From positions 1 through 32,797 of the forward strand of contig CAMWSY010000006.1 of NCBI GenBank assembly GCA_947176995.1: 32,797 bases of DNA, read 5' to 3'. This DNA is from an uncultured Porphyromonadaceae bacterium (lineage in GTDB: Bacteria > Bacteroidota > Bacteroidia > Bacteroidales > Muribaculaceae). Each line of letters begins with the position of its first letter. Within the stretch, counting starts at the first letter, position 1. Below are positions 9,275 through 17,982 of this stretch, piece after piece. The translations under genes and the position numbers were made by a program. The notes below the pieces were generated by a model, which was not told the origin of the DNA, searched no databases, and saw nothing but the letters and a program-made list of their open reading frames with translations.

Positions 9275-9829
9275 ATGTCAAGAATAGGTAAAGCGCCGAT
9301 TGAAATACCCGCCGGTGTTACGGTGACCGTCAAGGACAATGTTGTGACGGTGAAGGGTCCGAAGGGGCAGCTGGAGCAGGCTGTTAACCCTGACCTCGAT
9401 GTGAAGATTGAGGATGGTCATGTGATCGTGACCCGTCCGACCGACGACAAGGAGCACCGCTCTCAGCATGGTCTGTACCGTGCTCTGATCCACAACATGG
9501 TTGTGGGTGTGTCGACGGGCTACAAGAAGGAGATGGAGCTCGTGGGTGTGGGTTACCGCGCCAGCGCCAACGGACAGGTGCTTGAGCTTTCGCTCGGATT
9601 CAGCCACGCTATTTATCTGAAACTTCCGCCCGAGGTTAAGGTAGAGGCTAAGGCAGAGCGTAACAAGAACCCGCTCATCATCCTCGAGAGTGACGACAAG
9701 CAGCTTCTGGGTCAGGTGTGTGCCAAGATCCGTTCGCTGCGCAAGCCTGAGCCTTACAAGGGCAAGGGTATCCGCTTTGTGGGCGAGGTAATCCGCCGCA
9801 AGTCGGGCAAGTCGGCAGGAGCGAAGTAA
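9275..9829 (+). CDS. rplF: 50S ribosomal protein L6
   Basis: Large-subunit protein near the factor-binding site, made of two similar domains; 184 residues, normal. It starts MSRIGKAPIEIPAGVTVTVKD, and the C-terminal domain carries RKPEPYKGKGIRFVGEVIRR, the L6 signature. The ATG is preceded by a purine-rich GGGAGG stretch about 16 bases upstream. Gaps to rpsH and rplR are 21 and 26 bases. Confidence 0.97.
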   Translation: MSRIGKAPIEIPAGVTVTVKDNVVTVKGPKGQLEQAVNPDLDVKIEDGHVIVTRPTDDKEHRSQHGLYRALIHNMVVGVSTGYKKEMELVGVGYRASANGQVLELSLGFSHAIYLKLPPEVKVEAKAERNKNPLIILESDDKQLLGQVCAKIRSLRKPEPYKGKGIRFVGEVIRRKSGKSAGAK

Positions 9830-9855
9830 AACAACGGGCATAAATCGACTTCATC

Positions 9856-10200
9856 ATGAAATCCAAGATAGAAAGAAGAAATAAGATCAAGGCCCGCATC
9901 CGCGGCAAGCAGGAGGGCACGTCGGAGCGTCCGCGCATGACTGTGTTCCGCAGCAACAAGCAGATCTATGTTCAGGTCATCGACGATCTTGCCGGAAAGA
10001 CTCTTGTGTCGGCATCGTCGCGCGGACTGGAGGCTGAGGGTACGAAATGTGAGATCGCGGCCAAGGTTGGCGGCGAGATCGCCCGTAAGGCTCTTGAGGC
10101 TGGTATCACCACAGTAGTGTTTGACCGCAACGGCTATCTTTTCCATGGCCGAGTAAAATCGCTTGCCGACGCAGCGCGCGAAGGCGGGTTAAAATTCTGA
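9856..10200 (+). CDS. rplR: 50S ribosomal protein L18
   Basis: 5S rRNA-binding protein of the central protuberance; 114 residues. It begins with a basic arm ([19 protein letters not shown]), then [31 protein letters not shown] and the C-terminal [28 protein letters not shown], all typical. Seven bases separate its stop from the rpsE start, so the pair is probably translationally coupled. Confidence 0.97.
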   Translation: MKSKIERRNKIKARIRGKQEGTSERPRMTVFRSNKQIYVQVIDDLAGKTLVSASSRGLEAEGTKCEIAAKVGGEIARKALEAGITTVVFDRNGYLFHGRVKSLADAAREGGLKF

Positions 10201-10207
10201 ACCGACA

Positions 10208-10726
10208 ATGGCAAACAAGAACAATCGCGTAAAGACGACCAACGATCTGGACCTGAAGGACCGGCTTGTCGCTATCAACCGTGTGACGAAGGTGACGAAG
10301 GGTGGCCGCACGTTTACATTCGCTGCCATCGTGGTAGTAGGAAACGAGAATGGTATTGTGGGCTGGGGCCTTGGCAAAGCCAACGAGGTGCAGGCAGCTA
10401 TCGCCAAGGGTGTTGAGGCTGCTAAGAAGAACCTTATCGAGGTTCCGGTGCACAAGGGCACTATCCCTCACGAGCAGGCTGCCAAGTTCGGCGGCTCGCG
10501 CATCATCCTTAAGCCGGCTTCGACCGGTACCGGCGTGAAGGCCGGCGGTGCAATGCGTGCAGTGCTTGAGAGTGTCGGTATCACCGACGTGCTTGCCAAG
10601 AGCAAGGGCTCTTCCAATCCTCACAATCTGGTGAAGGCTACTATCGCCGCTCTTGGCGAGATGCGTTCGCCGGCCCGTGTGGCTCAGCATCGCGGAGTCA
10701 GCGTCGAGAAGGTGTTTAAGGGCTAA
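10208..10726 (+). CDS. rpsE: 30S ribosomal protein S5
   Basis: Small-subunit body protein important for decoding accuracy and mRNA entry; 172 residues. The double-stranded RNA-binding-like N-terminal domain contains [19 protein letters not shown] and [17 protein letters not shown]. The C-terminal domain has [24 protein letters not shown] and [14 protein letters not shown] small hairpin (CCTTG-TGG-CAAGG, 10728-10740) lies directly after the stop, ahead of rpmD; it has no T-tract. Confidence 0.97.
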   Translation: MANKNNRVKTTNDLDLKDRLVAINRVTKVTKGGRTFTFAAIVVVGNENGIVGWGLGKANEVQAAIAKGVEAAKKNLIEVPVHKGTIPHEQAAKFGGSRIILKPASTGTGVKAGGAMRAVLESVGITDVLAKSKGSSNPHNLVKATIAALGEMRSPARVAQHRGVSVEKVFKG

Positions 10727-10776
10727 GCCTTGTGGCAAGGTCTAATTGTTGAACAATCGAAAGAGACTCAGCGAAA

Positions 10777-10956
10777 ATGGCAAAAATCAAGATTACCCAG
10801 ACCAAGAGCCGCATCAACTGCCCTGAGGTGCAGAAGCGCACTCTGGATGCACTGGGGCTGCATAAGATGAACCACACTGTGGAGCATGAGAACACTCCGT
10901 CGGTGATGGGAATGGTCAACGTAGTGCGTCATCTGGTCAAAGTGACCGAGGCATAA
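10777..10956 (+). CDS. rpmD: 50S ribosomal protein L30
   Basis: Small large-subunit protein, 59 residues. The ATG gives MAKIKITQTKSRINCPEVQ, and the rest reads RTLDALGLHKMNHTVEH followed by NTPSVMGMVNVVRHLVKVTE, matching the L30 pattern with the GLxKMNxTV core. It lies exactly where L30 is expected, between rpsE and rplO. The 50 bases upstream contain a short hairpin and the palindrome ATTGTT-G-AACAAT (10745-10757), whose role is unknown. Confidence 0.96.
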   Translation: MAKIKITQTKSRINCPEVQKRTLDALGLHKMNHTVEHENTPSVMGMVNVVRHLVKVTEA

Positions 10957-10977
10957 ACCTAAAACAGTCACTATATC

Positions 10978-11424
10978 ATGGACTTAAGTAATATTCAGCC
11001 GGCGATTGGCAGTGTGCGCACCCGCAAGCGCATCGGCCGTGGACCGGGTAGCGGCAAGGGTGGTACATCAACCCGTGGCCACAAGGGTGCTAAGTCGCGC
11101 TCGGGCTATAGCCGCAAGATCGGTTTTGAGGGCGGTCAGATGCCGCTTCAGCGCCGTCTGCCGAAGTTCGGCTTCAAGAACATCAACCGTGTGGAGTACA
11201 AGGCAGTCAATCTTGACGTGATCGATGCTCTCGCCACGGCTAAGAATCTTGATAAGATCACTGTCGGCGACATGGTGTCGGCCGGAATCATCAACAAGAA
11301 GCAGCTGGTGAAGGTGCTGGCCAACGGAGCGGTTTCACGTGCGCTTGCGGTTGAGGCAAATGCATTCTCGGCTGCTGCTGAAAAGGCTATCGTTGACGCT
11401 GGCGGTTCAGTAACCAAACTCTAA
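10978..11424 (+). CDS. rplO: 50S ribosomal protein L15
   Basis: Late-assembling large-subunit protein, 148 residues. It begins [22 protein letters not shown] and has the glycine-rich extended region [20 protein letters not shown], then [18 protein letters not shown], all signature L15. The C-terminal domain is the usual small alpha/beta fold, ending in GGSVTKL. It is followed nine bases later by secY, the same order as in the E. coli spc operon. Confidence 0.97.
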   Translation: MDLSNIQPAIGSVRTRKRIGRGPGSGKGGTSTRGHKGAKSRSGYSRKIGFEGGQMPLQRRLPKFGFKNINRVEYKAVNLDVIDALATAKNLDKITVGDMVSAGIINKKQLVKVLANGAVSRALAVEANAFSAAAEKAIVDAGGSVTKL

Positions 11425-11433
11425 GCGTTGACA

Positions 11434-12786
11434 ATGGGATTCGTTAGAACTATAAAGAATATCTGGACCATCGAGGAGTTGCGCAAGCGTCTGCTTGCGA
11501 CACTCCTGTTGGTGCTTGTATACCGACTTGGCTGTTATATCGTTCTGCCGGGTATCTCGCCGAGCGATCTTGACGCTTTGTCGAAGTTTACGAGCAGCAG
11601 CGGGCTGATGCAGCTTCTCGATATGTTCTCGGGAGGAGCATTCAGCCAGGCTTCTATTTTTGCTCTCGGTATCATGCCGTATATCACGGCTTCGATCGTT
11701 ATCCAGCTTCTGGGGATGGTGCTTCCTTCGTTCCAGAAGATGCAGCGCGAGGGTGAGAGCGGACGCCAGAAGCTGAATCAGTACACTCGTTATCTGACTG
11801 TGCTTATTCTCCTGCTTCAGGGTCCGGCATATCTGGTGAACCTGCAGGTGCAGGTGAGTCAGGCTGGTGGAGCGATCCACATGGGCTTCTGGACGATCGC
11901 TTATCTGACGATCATTCTGGCTGCCGGTTCGATGTTTATCATGTGGCTTGGTGAAAGGATCACTGACCGTGGTATCGGCAACGGTATTTCGTTCATAATT
12001 CTGGTGGGCATCATCGCGCGTCTGCCGGGAGCGATCTTCTATGAGTTCACAAGCCGTCTGCCGGGTGCTTCGGGCAGCGAGGGCGGTCTTGTGATGTTTA
12101 TCGTCGAGCTTCTTCTGCTTTTTGCTGTTACCGTCGGTGCTGTGCTTCTGGTGCAGGGTACGCGCAAGGTGCCTGTGCAGTATGCGAAGCGCATCGTGGG
12201 CAACCGCCAGTATGGCGGCGCGCGCCAGTATATTCCGCTGAAGGTGAATGCCGCGGGTGTGATGCCTATTATCTTTGCCCAGGCTATCATGTTCATTCCT
12301 ATTACTCTGGCGGGTTTCGGCACAAATGAGGGAAGTTCGGGATTTTTCCGTACCTTTGCAGATGTGAACGGATTTTGGTATAATCTCGTTTACTTCGTCA
12401 TGATTGTTGCTTTCACTTATTTCTACACGGCTATCACTGTTCGTCCGAACGACATGGCCGAGCAGCTTAAGCGCAACAATGGTTTTATCCCGGGTGTGAA
12501 GCCGGGTAAGAAGACGGCGGAGTATCTTGATCAGATCATGTCGCGTATCACACTTCCGGGCTCGTTGTTCCTTGGCGTTGTCGCTATTCTCCCTGCTTTT
12601 GCAAGGATGTTCGGCATCAGCCAGAATTTCTCGCAGTTCTTCGGCGGCACGTCGCTGCTGATTCTGGTGGGTGTCGTTCTCGACACGCTGACTCAGATTG
12701 AGTCTCACCTGATGATGCACCACTACGACGGTCTGATGAAGGAGGGCAAGATCAAGGGCCGCACGACCGGCTCGATGGCTTATTGA
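11434..12786 (+). CDS. secY: Protein translocase channel SecY
   Basis: Inner-membrane channel of the Sec translocon; with SecE, SecG and SecA it exports proteins and inserts membrane proteins. It is 450 residues with about ten membrane segments. Recognisable segments include RLGCYIVLPGI (TM1), the plug region after it, YITASIVIQLLGMVLPSF, GERITDRGIGNGIS, and the cytosolic loop IPLKVNAAGVMPIIFAQ. The ATG giving MGFVRTIKNIW is chosen; a TTG two codons earlier is an alternative. It follows rplO closely and precedes map by 15 bases. The long antisense frame opposite is a codon-bias shadow. Confidence 0.97.
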   Translation: MGFVRTIKNIWTIEELRKRLLATLLLVLVYRLGCYIVLPGISPSDLDALSKFTSSSGLMQLLDMFSGGAFSQASIFALGIMPYITASIVIQLLGMVLPSFQKMQREGESGRQKLNQYTRYLTVLILLLQGPAYLVNLQVQVSQAGGAIHMGFWTIAYLTIILAAGSMFIMWLGERITDRGIGNGISFIILVGIIARLPGAIFYEFTSRLPGASGSEGGLVMFIVELLLLFAVTVGAVLLVQGTRKVPVQYAKRIVGNRQYGGARQYIPLKVNAAGVMPIIFAQAIMFIPITLAGFGTNEGSSGFFRTFADVNGFWYNLVYFVMIVAFTYFYTAITVRPNDMAEQLKRNNGFIPGVKPGKKTAEYLDQIMSRITLPGSLFLGVVAILPAFARMFGISQNFSQFFGGTSLLILVGVVLDTLTQIESHLMMHHYDGLMKEGKIKGRTTGSMAY

Positions 12787-12801
12787 ATTTGACAGGAGCA
12801 G

Positions 12802-13584
12802 ATGATTTATCTGAAAACTCCAGACGATATCGAAAAGATGCGCCGTGCTTGCGACCTTGTCAGTCGTGTGATGGGCGAGGTCGCTAAGCAGGTTGCTCCC
12901 GGTGTCACAACGCGTCATCTTGACAGTGTGGCACGGGATTTCATGCTTGCCAACGGCGGCAAGCCGGCGTGTCTGGGCTACGGTGGTTTCCCGGGCACTC
13001 TGTGCATCGAGGTGAATGAGACCGTAGTTCATGGTTTCCCGTCGGGCTACAGCCTGCGGGAGGGTGATATCGTTGGTATCGACACGGTGGTCGAGCTTGA
13101 CGGTTTCAACGGTGATATGTGCTACACTTTCATGGTGGGTGATGTCGCCGAGGATGTGCGCCGTCTCTGTGTGGAGACGAAGAATTCGCTCTACAAGGGT
13201 ATCGAGGCGTGCAAGCCGGGTAACCGCATCGGTGATATCAGCAACGCTGTGCAGACTTATGTGGAGCGTCGCGGCTACACTGTGGTGCGTGAGATGTGTG
13301 GTCACGGTATCGGGCGTAAGATGCACGAGGATCCTGAGGTGCCTAATTACGGGCGCCGCGGAACGGGGCCGCTGATCAAGAACGGCATGTGCCTCTGCAT
13401 CGAGCCTATGATCAATCTCGGCAGCAAGAATGTGGTGATCGAGAGCGACGGGTGGACGTGCCGCACGCGTGACCGGAAGCCTTCGGCTCACTATGAGCAC
13501 ACTCTTGCGGTGCACGATGGTGAGACTGAGGTGCTGACTACTTTCGACTATATCGCGGAGGCGCTTGGCGACAGGTTTATCTGA
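12802..13584 (+). CDS. map: Type I methionine aminopeptidase
   Basis: Cytoplasmic metalloprotease that removes the initiator methionine from new proteins; 260 residues, a single-domain pita-bread fold with no N-terminal zinc extension. The five metal ligands can be placed at Asp94 (VGIDTVV), Asp105 (FNGDMC), His168 (CGHGIG), Glu201 (CIEPM) and Glu232 (YEHTL), with substrate-binding His77 in VVHGFPS. It lies between secY and infA, where E. coli instead has rpmJ and many Firmicutes have adk-map. Confidence 0.97.
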   Translation: MIYLKTPDDIEKMRRACDLVSRVMGEVAKQVAPGVTTRHLDSVARDFMLANGGKPACLGYGGFPGTLCIEVNETVVHGFPSGYSLREGDIVGIDTVVELDGFNGDMCYTFMVGDVAEDVRRLCVETKNSLYKGIEACKPGNRIGDISNAVQTYVERRGYTVVREMCGHGIGRKMHEDPEVPNYGRRGTGPLIKNGMCLCIEPMINLGSKNVVIESDGWTCRTRDRKPSAHYEHTLAVHDGETEVLTTFDYIAEALGDRFI

Positions 13585-13647
13585 GGCGCACCTGAATCAG
13601 ATTATCACATAAACTACGGGCTGACAACACAGACGGCAACGGAAAGC

Positions 13648-13866
13648 ATGGCAAAACAGACAGCAATCGAACAGGACGGTGTAATCGTCGAGGCATTATC
13701 CAACGCAATGTTCCGCGTTGAGCTTGAGAACGGGCATCAGCTGACTGCCCACATATCGGGCAAGATGCGTATGCACTATATCAAAATCCTGCCGGGTGAC
13801 CGGGTCAAGGTGGAAATGACGCCTTATGACCTGAGCAAGGGGCGGATTTCGTTCCGCTACAAATAA
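13648..13866 (+). CDS. infA: Translation initiation factor IF-1
   Basis: OB-fold factor that occupies the A site of the 30S subunit during initiation; 72 residues, exactly the family length. It starts [29 protein letters not shown] and ends with [24 protein letters not shown], both diagnostic. A 63-base gap follows map, and an 81-base gap leads to rpmJ. There is no terminator between them. Confidence 0.97.
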   Translation: MAKQTAIEQDGVIVEALSNAMFRVELENGHQLTAHISGKMRMHYIKILPGDRVKVEMTPYDLSKGRISFRYK

Positions 13867-13947
13867 GCGTGATGTCGGCGCGGGCGCTTGACGGCAGCCG
13901 GCGCTGTGTGCGCGCGTTACTGAACAAGACAACGTCTAAAAACAGAT

Positions 13948-14064
13948 ATGAAAGTAAGAGCTTCCATCAAAAAGCGGTCGGCCGACGACAAGATTGTCCG
14001 CCGCAAAGGACGTCTTTACGTCATCAACAAGAAGAACCCCAAAAACAAGCAGCGTCAGGGCTGA
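13948..14064 (+). CDS. rpmJ: 50S ribosomal protein L36, cysteine-free form
   Basis: Smallest ribosomal protein, 38 residues, usually a zinc-ribbon that stabilises 23S rRNA. It starts [14 protein letters not shown] and ends [12 protein letters not shown], clearly L36. The C-x2-C and later Cys/His ligands of the zinc-binding form are all absent: the protein has no cysteine or histidine. It is therefore a zinc-independent variant. It lies between infA and rpsM, the standard position. Confidence 0.96.
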   Translation: MKVRASIKKRSADDKIVRRKGRLYVINKKNPKNKQRQG

Positions 14065-14107
14065 CCGGGGTTACCGCAAATTCCAAACTCTACAGTCAAG
14101 TTAGAAA

Positions 14108-14488
14108 ATGGCAGTAAGAATCGTGGGAGTTGACCTCCCCCAGAACAAAAGAGGTGAAATCGCCTTGACCTATATCTTCGGTATAGGCAGAAGCGCGGCA
14201 AGCAGCATTCTTGAGAAGGCCGGTGTCGACAAGGACATCAAGGTGAAGGACTGGACGGATGACCAGGCCGCCAAAGTGCGTGAAGTGATCGGTTCGGACT
14301 ATAAGGTCGAGGGTGACCTGCGCAGCGAGATCCAGCTTAACATCAAGCGTCTGATGGATATCGGCTGCTACCGTGGCATCCGTCACCGTATCGGTCTGCC
14401 GGTGCGCGGTCAGAGCACCAAGAACAACGCGCGTACCCGCAAGGGCCGCAAGAAGACCGTGGCCAACAAGAAGAAGGCAACGAAGTAA
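14108..14488 (+). CDS. rpsM: 30S ribosomal protein S13
   Basis: Head protein contacting the P-site tRNA and the 50S subunit; 126 residues. It starts [27 protein letters not shown], has the helix-two-turn-helix core, then the invariant [19 protein letters not shown] followed by [15 protein letters not shown] at the basic tail. The gap after rpmJ is 43 bases. In E. coli this gene opens the alpha operon, whose leader binds S4; no comparable leader fits in this short gap. Confidence 0.97.
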   Translation: MAVRIVGVDLPQNKRGEIALTYIFGIGRSAASSILEKAGVDKDIKVKDWTDDQAAKVREVIGSDYKVEGDLRSEIQLNIKRLMDIGCYRGIRHRIGLPVRGQSTKNNARTRKGRKKTVANKKKATK

Positions 14489-14517
14489 ATTGTAAGGTAA
14501 CATATTCTTGAGCTTAT

Positions 14518-14907
14518 ATGGCAAAGAAAACAGTCGCAGCGAAGAAGAGAAACGTGAAGGTGGGCGCCGAAGGCCAGCTGCACGTGCACTCGTCGTTCAA
14601 CAACATTATCGTCTGCCTCGCCAACAGTGAGGGTCAGGTTATTTCCTGGTCATCGGCAGGTAAGATGGGTTTCAGGGGTTCTAAGAAGAACACTCCCTAT
14701 GCAGCTCAGATGGCAGCACAGGATTGCGCCAAGACTGCATTTGATCTGGGTCTCCGCAAAGTGAAGGCTTATGTGAAGGGTCCGGGCAACGGACGTGAGT
14801 CGGCTATCCGCACGATCCACGGATCGGGCATCGAGGTTACGGAGATCATCGATGTGACTCCGCTTCCCCACAATGGCTGCCGTCCTCCCAAGCGTCGTCG
14901 TGTGTAA
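14518..14907 (+). CDS. rpsK: 30S ribosomal protein S11
   Basis: Platform protein near the E site and the Shine-Dalgarno helix; 129 residues. A basic N-terminal arm ([15 protein letters not shown]) is followed by the core [19 protein letters not shown] and [20 protein letters not shown], ending in the invariant [11 protein letters not shown]. It follows rpsM by 29 bases. After it comes an unusually long 458-base spacer before rpsD. Confidence 0.97.
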   Translation: MAKKTVAAKKRNVKVGAEGQLHVHSSFNNIIVCLANSEGQVISWSSAGKMGFRGSKKNTPYAAQMAAQDCAKTAFDLGLRKVKAYVKGPGNGRESAIRTIHGSGIEVTEIIDVTPLPHNGCRPPKRRRV

Positions 14908-15365
14908 TTAAAATATTGCATTTGCGTCGTGGCGTTCGGCTGGCTCACGGAGCTCAGAGAATGGCATGACGACATGATGTGAAAGAAATCAAATCTTAAA
15001 TAAGCGCAAGGAATAAGGCCGTGTTGCTATGTGCCCGCGATGCTGACAGAAGCTACCGTCCGGGCCGGCACCACAGACGAAAATCGATAAAGCGACACAA
15101 TACTGCCAACCTCATCGACCGGAGGAACCGCCGGAGTGAATGGGCCATAATCAAGATCACCTCTCTATGGCCGCGGCTGCACTCGACGAAGCCCCGCGGG
15201 AGTTTTAAGTGGTGAAGTGTCGCGCTGACGAAAGGAATTGGAGATTTTCAGCCGGCAATCGGCATCTACCCTGACAGCGACTGTCTATCGATAAAGGAGA
15301 GAACGTGTCGCGCGGCATGGAGGCCCGGCCAATATAACCGAAGCGCAAAAGATAACCGACCCAAA
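14908..15365 (+). promoter_or_regulatory. 458-base spacer between rpsK and rpsD with several hairpins, candidate S4 leader
   Basis: No credible gene is present; a 64-codon frame at 15021-15215 has no recognisable features. Local inverted repeats are GGCCATA (15143-15149) with TATGGCC (15166-15172), GCCG-GCAAT-CGGC (15251-15263), and GACAG-CGA-CTGTC (15273-15285). A nine-base direct repeat GTGTCGCGC occurs at 15217 and 15305. No Bacteroidota-type promoter (TAnnTTTG) or T-tract terminator was found. Because the next gene encodes S4, a known autoregulator in other phyla, an S4-responsive leader is the leading inference. Confidence 0.45.
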
Positions 15366-15971
15366 ATGGCAAGATATACAGGACCAAAGTCCAAAATCGC
15401 CCGCAAATTCGGCGAACCGATTTTCGGAGAAGACAAAGTGCTTGCTCGCCGCAATTTCCCCCCGGGCCAGCATGGTCAGAACAAGCGTCGCAAGACGTCG
15501 GAGTATGGCGTGCAGCTTCGCGAGAAGCAGAAGGCAAAATACACCTACGGAGTGCTTGAGAAGCAGTTCCGCAACATGTTTGAGAAGGCATCCCGCATGA
15601 AGGGTATCACCGGTGAGCTTCTTCTTCAGCTCCTCGAGAGCCGTCTCGACAATGTGGTGTATCGTCTGGGTATCGCCCCGACCCGTGCCGCAGCCCGTCA
15701 GATCGTGCTTCACAAGCACATCACTGTAAACGGTGAGGTAGTTAATATCCCGTCGTATCAGGTGAAGCCCGGCGACGTGGTGGGTGTGAGAGAGAAGTCA
15801 AAGAGCCTTGAGGTAATCGCCGATCATCTGGCCGGCTTCAACCACAGCAAGTATCCCTGGATCGAGTGGGATGAGGCTGCCAAGTCAGGTAAGTTCCTCC
15901 ACGTGCCTGCACGCGAGGATATCCCTGAAAACATCAAGGAGCAGCTGATCGTCGAGCTGTACTCTAAGTAA
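15366..15971 (+). CDS. rpsD: 30S ribosomal protein S4
   Basis: Primary 16S rRNA-binding assembly protein, and the translational repressor of the alpha operon in E. coli; 201 residues. It starts [21 protein letters not shown]. The S4 RNA-binding domain lies in the second half: [20 protein letters not shown], then the segment [24 protein letters not shown] split across residues 115-140. The N-terminal zinc-binding cysteines found in some S4 proteins are absent. It is preceded by a 458-base structured spacer and followed by rpoA after 22 bases. Confidence 0.97.
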   Translation: MARYTGPKSKIARKFGEPIFGEDKVLARRNFPPGQHGQNKRRKTSEYGVQLREKQKAKYTYGVLEKQFRNMFEKASRMKGITGELLLQLLESRLDNVVYRLGIAPTRAAARQIVLHKHITVNGEVVNIPSYQVKPGDVVGVREKSKSLEVIADHLAGFNHSKYPWIEWDEAAKSGKFLHVPAREDIPENIKEQLIVELYSK

Positions 15972-15993
15972 TAATCTCACAAATTCCCTCTCA

Positions 15994-16983
15994 ATGGCTA
16001 TTTTAGCATTCCAAAAACCCGACAAGGTTCTCATGCTGGAGTCCAATGACTTCTTCGGCAAGTTTGAATTCAAGCCGTTGGAGCCGGGCTATGGCATTAC
16101 TGTGGGCAACGCGCTTCGCCGCGTTCTGCTCTCGGCTTTGGAGGGATATGCCATTGCTTCGATCAAGATCGACGGTGTCAAGCATGAGTTTGACACTATC
16201 CCGGGTGTTAAGGAGGATGTGACCAACATCATCCTTAACCTTAAGAAGGTCGACTTGAAGCATACAACCGAGGGCGTCGACACTGAGAAGGTGGTTATCC
16301 CTGTCTCGGGCGAGGTGTTTAAGGCCGGTGATATCGGCAAGGTGCTTACCGGATTTGAGGTGCTCAATCCTGAACTGGTAATCTGTCATCTTGATCCTTC
16401 GGCTTCGTTTAACATCGAGCTTACTGTGAACAAGGGTCGCGGCTGGGTTCCGGCCGACGAGAATGCGGAGGGTATCGATGATATCCACGTGATCGCCATC
16501 GACTCGATCTACACGCCGATCAAGAATGTGAAGTACACGGTGGAGAATTTCCGTGTCGATCAGAAGACCGACTATGAGAAGCTTCTCCTCGAGATCACTA
16601 CCGATGGCTCCATCCACCCGAAGGATGCCCTCAAGGAGGCTGCCAAGGTGCTGATCTATCACTTCATGCTCTTCTCTGACGAGAAGATTACTCTCGAGGC
16701 TCCCGAGACGGAGACCAACGAGGAGTTTGACGAGGAGGTGCTGAGAATGCGTCAGCTCCTGAAGTCGAAGCTCGTCGACATGGATCTGTCGGTGCGCGCT
16801 CTCAACTGCCTTAAGAGCGCCGAGGTGGAGACTCTGGGCGAACTTGTGGTATTCAACAAGAATGATCTGTTGAAGTTCCGCAATTTCGGCAAGAAGTCGC
16901 TCACCGAGCTTGACGATCTTCTCAACCGTCTGAACCTCTCGTTCGGGATGGATATCTCAAAGTACAAACTTGACAAAGAGTAA
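15994..16983 (+). CDS. rpoA: RNA polymerase alpha subunit
   Basis: Alpha subunit of RNA polymerase; its dimer is the assembly platform for beta and beta', and its C-terminal domain binds UP elements and activators. It is 329 residues. The N-terminal domain contains [20 protein letters not shown] and later [11 protein letters not shown] flexible acidic linker near residues 230-245 leads to the C-terminal domain, with [20 protein letters not shown] and [14 protein letters not shown]. It lies between rpsD and rplQ as in nearly all bacteria. Confidence 0.97.
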   Translation: MAILAFQKPDKVLMLESNDFFGKFEFKPLEPGYGITVGNALRRVLLSALEGYAIASIKIDGVKHEFDTIPGVKEDVTNIILNLKKVDLKHTTEGVDTEKVVIPVSGEVFKAGDIGKVLTGFEVLNPELVICHLDPSASFNIELTVNKGRGWVPADENAEGIDDIHVIAIDSIYTPIKNVKYTVENFRVDQKTDYEKLLLEITTDGSIHPKDALKEAAKVLIYHFMLFSDEKITLEAPETETNEEFDEEVLRMRQLLKSKLVDMDLSVRALNCLKSAEVETLGELVVFNKNDLLKFRNFGKKSLTELDDLLNRLNLSFGMDISKYKLDKE

Positions 16984-16992
16984 AACACAGCG

Positions 16993-17490
16993 ATGCGACA
17001 CAATAAGAATTTCAATCACCTCAGCCGCAAGAAGGCTCATCGCGATGCGCTCTTGGCCAATATGACCATTGCTCTTATCGAGCGCAAGCGCATTTTCACC
17101 ACGCTGGCCAAGGCCAAGGCTCTCCGCATGTATGCAGAGCCCCTGATCAACCGGGCTAAGGAGGACACGATGGCCAATCGCCGCCATGTGTTCAGCCACC
17201 TCCAGAACAAGTATGCCGTCACAGAGCTTTTCCGCGAGATCGCCGAGAAGATCGCTGACCGTCCGGGTGGTTACACACGTATCCTCAAGACCGGCAACCG
17301 TCTGGGCGACAACGCTCAGATGGCAATGATCGAGCTTGTGGACTACAATGAGAACATGCTCAAGGATGCTGCTCCCGCCAAGAAGGCCCGCACCCGCCGC
17401 TCACGTCGCGGCAGCGGCTCTCAGGCTGCTCCTGCCGCAGAGGCACCTGCAACCGAGGCTCCCGCAGCTGAAGCTCCTGCCGCCGAGTAA
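16993..17490 (+). CDS. rplQ: 50S ribosomal protein L17 with Ala/Pro/Glu-rich tail
   Basis: Large-subunit protein near the tunnel exit; 165 residues against about 120-127 in E. coli. The core is standard: [24 protein letters not shown], then [16 protein letters not shown], and [15 protein letters not shown] near residue 110. After this come a basic patch ([14 protein letters not shown]) and a low-complexity tail of repeated APAxEAP units ending APAAE. Last gene of the ribosomal cluster, nine bases after rpoA, followed by a strong terminator. Confidence 0.97.
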   Translation: MRHNKNFNHLSRKKAHRDALLANMTIALIERKRIFTTLAKAKALRMYAEPLINRAKEDTMANRRHVFSHLQNKYAVTELFREIAEKIADRPGGYTRILKTGNRLGDNAQMAMIELVDYNENMLKDAAPAKKARTRRSRRGSGSQAAPAAEAPATEAPAAEAPAAE

Positions 17491-17516
17491 TCAGGGCAAG
17501 AGTAATAAAGACAGTG

Positions 17517-17560
17517 AAGGCCGTCGAGATCCCGAGTGGATCAAGACGGCCTTTGCCGTT
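17517..17560 (+). terminator. Intrinsic terminator after rplQ
   Basis: Arms AAGGCCGTC (17517-17525) and GACGGCCTT (17545-17553) pair perfectly over nine bases. The loop itself folds through GATCC/GGATC (17528-17532 and 17538-17542). The 3' arm runs into T-rich sequence (TTTGCCGTTTT). It closes the + strand ribosomal cluster and faces the convergent 17581-17982 gene. Confidence 0.85.
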
Positions 17561-17580
17561 TTAACAGGATTTGAATTGTT

Positions 17581-17982
17581 TTAGCGGACGGATGCGTGGC
17601 GGGGATGGCGCATGGCGAAGTGGCGCCGCATGAGATGGTCGAGGGAGAGGAGAATAGCCGATGCGACAACGAGCATGACTATGATGGGGGAGGTGATTAC
17701 GTTCTCGACAAAGGTGAATGAGTGCATGAGGGTGCTAAGTATCGGGAGACCCATGCTGAGTTTAATTCCGACAAAGCTGAACATCACGACTGCGAGCGCT
17801 ACCATGAGCAGGCCCACAAGGGAAATGAGGATGAGACCGCGGACGTAGGCGCGACGCTCGGCGACGCGGTTGATCTCGAGCATGGTATCGGCGATGAAGT
17901 CGACAGGGAGGGGGAAGCGGGCGTTGTAGCGCATGAGTGCCTGCCGCAGCTCGGGAGAGAAGTCTTTATTGTCTGATTTCAT
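17581..17982 (-). CDS. Small membrane protein downstream of ECF sigma factor, candidate regulator
   Basis: 133 residues, family not recognised. An N-terminal cytosolic-looking segment of about 47 residues, rich in charge and ending ...NRVAERRAYVRG, is followed by two hydrophobic segments (about residues 49-72 and 95-114) and a short basic His/Arg tail. Its start overlaps the end of the sigma-factor gene by 17 bases, so the two are almost certainly translated from one mRNA. That position is often taken by anti-sigma factors, but I see no zinc-binding HxxxCxxC motif. A regulatory partner role is an inference from context only. Confidence 0.8.
   Translation of the reverse strand: MKSDNKDFSPELRQALMRYNARFPLPVDFIADTMLEINRVAERRAYVRGLILISLVGLLMVALAVVMFSFVGIKLSMGLPILSTLMHSFTFVENVITSPIIVMLVVASAILLSLDHLMRRHFAMRHPRHASVR

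Noticed and set aside
10745..10757. ATTGTT-G-AACAAT palindrome before rpmD as an operator
   Set aside because: Six-bp arms in AT-rich spacer sequence are common by chance and no regulator site is expected inside this operon.
11407..13515. 702-codon antisense ORF opposite secY and map
   Set aside because: Strongly biased sense codons leave few stops on the other strand; the product is His/Arg-rich with no domain, and both sense genes are certain.
15021..15215. 64-codon ORF in the rpsK-rpsD spacer
   Set aside because: Basic, low-information product, no recognisable domain or clear translation signal; the spacer is better explained as leader RNA.
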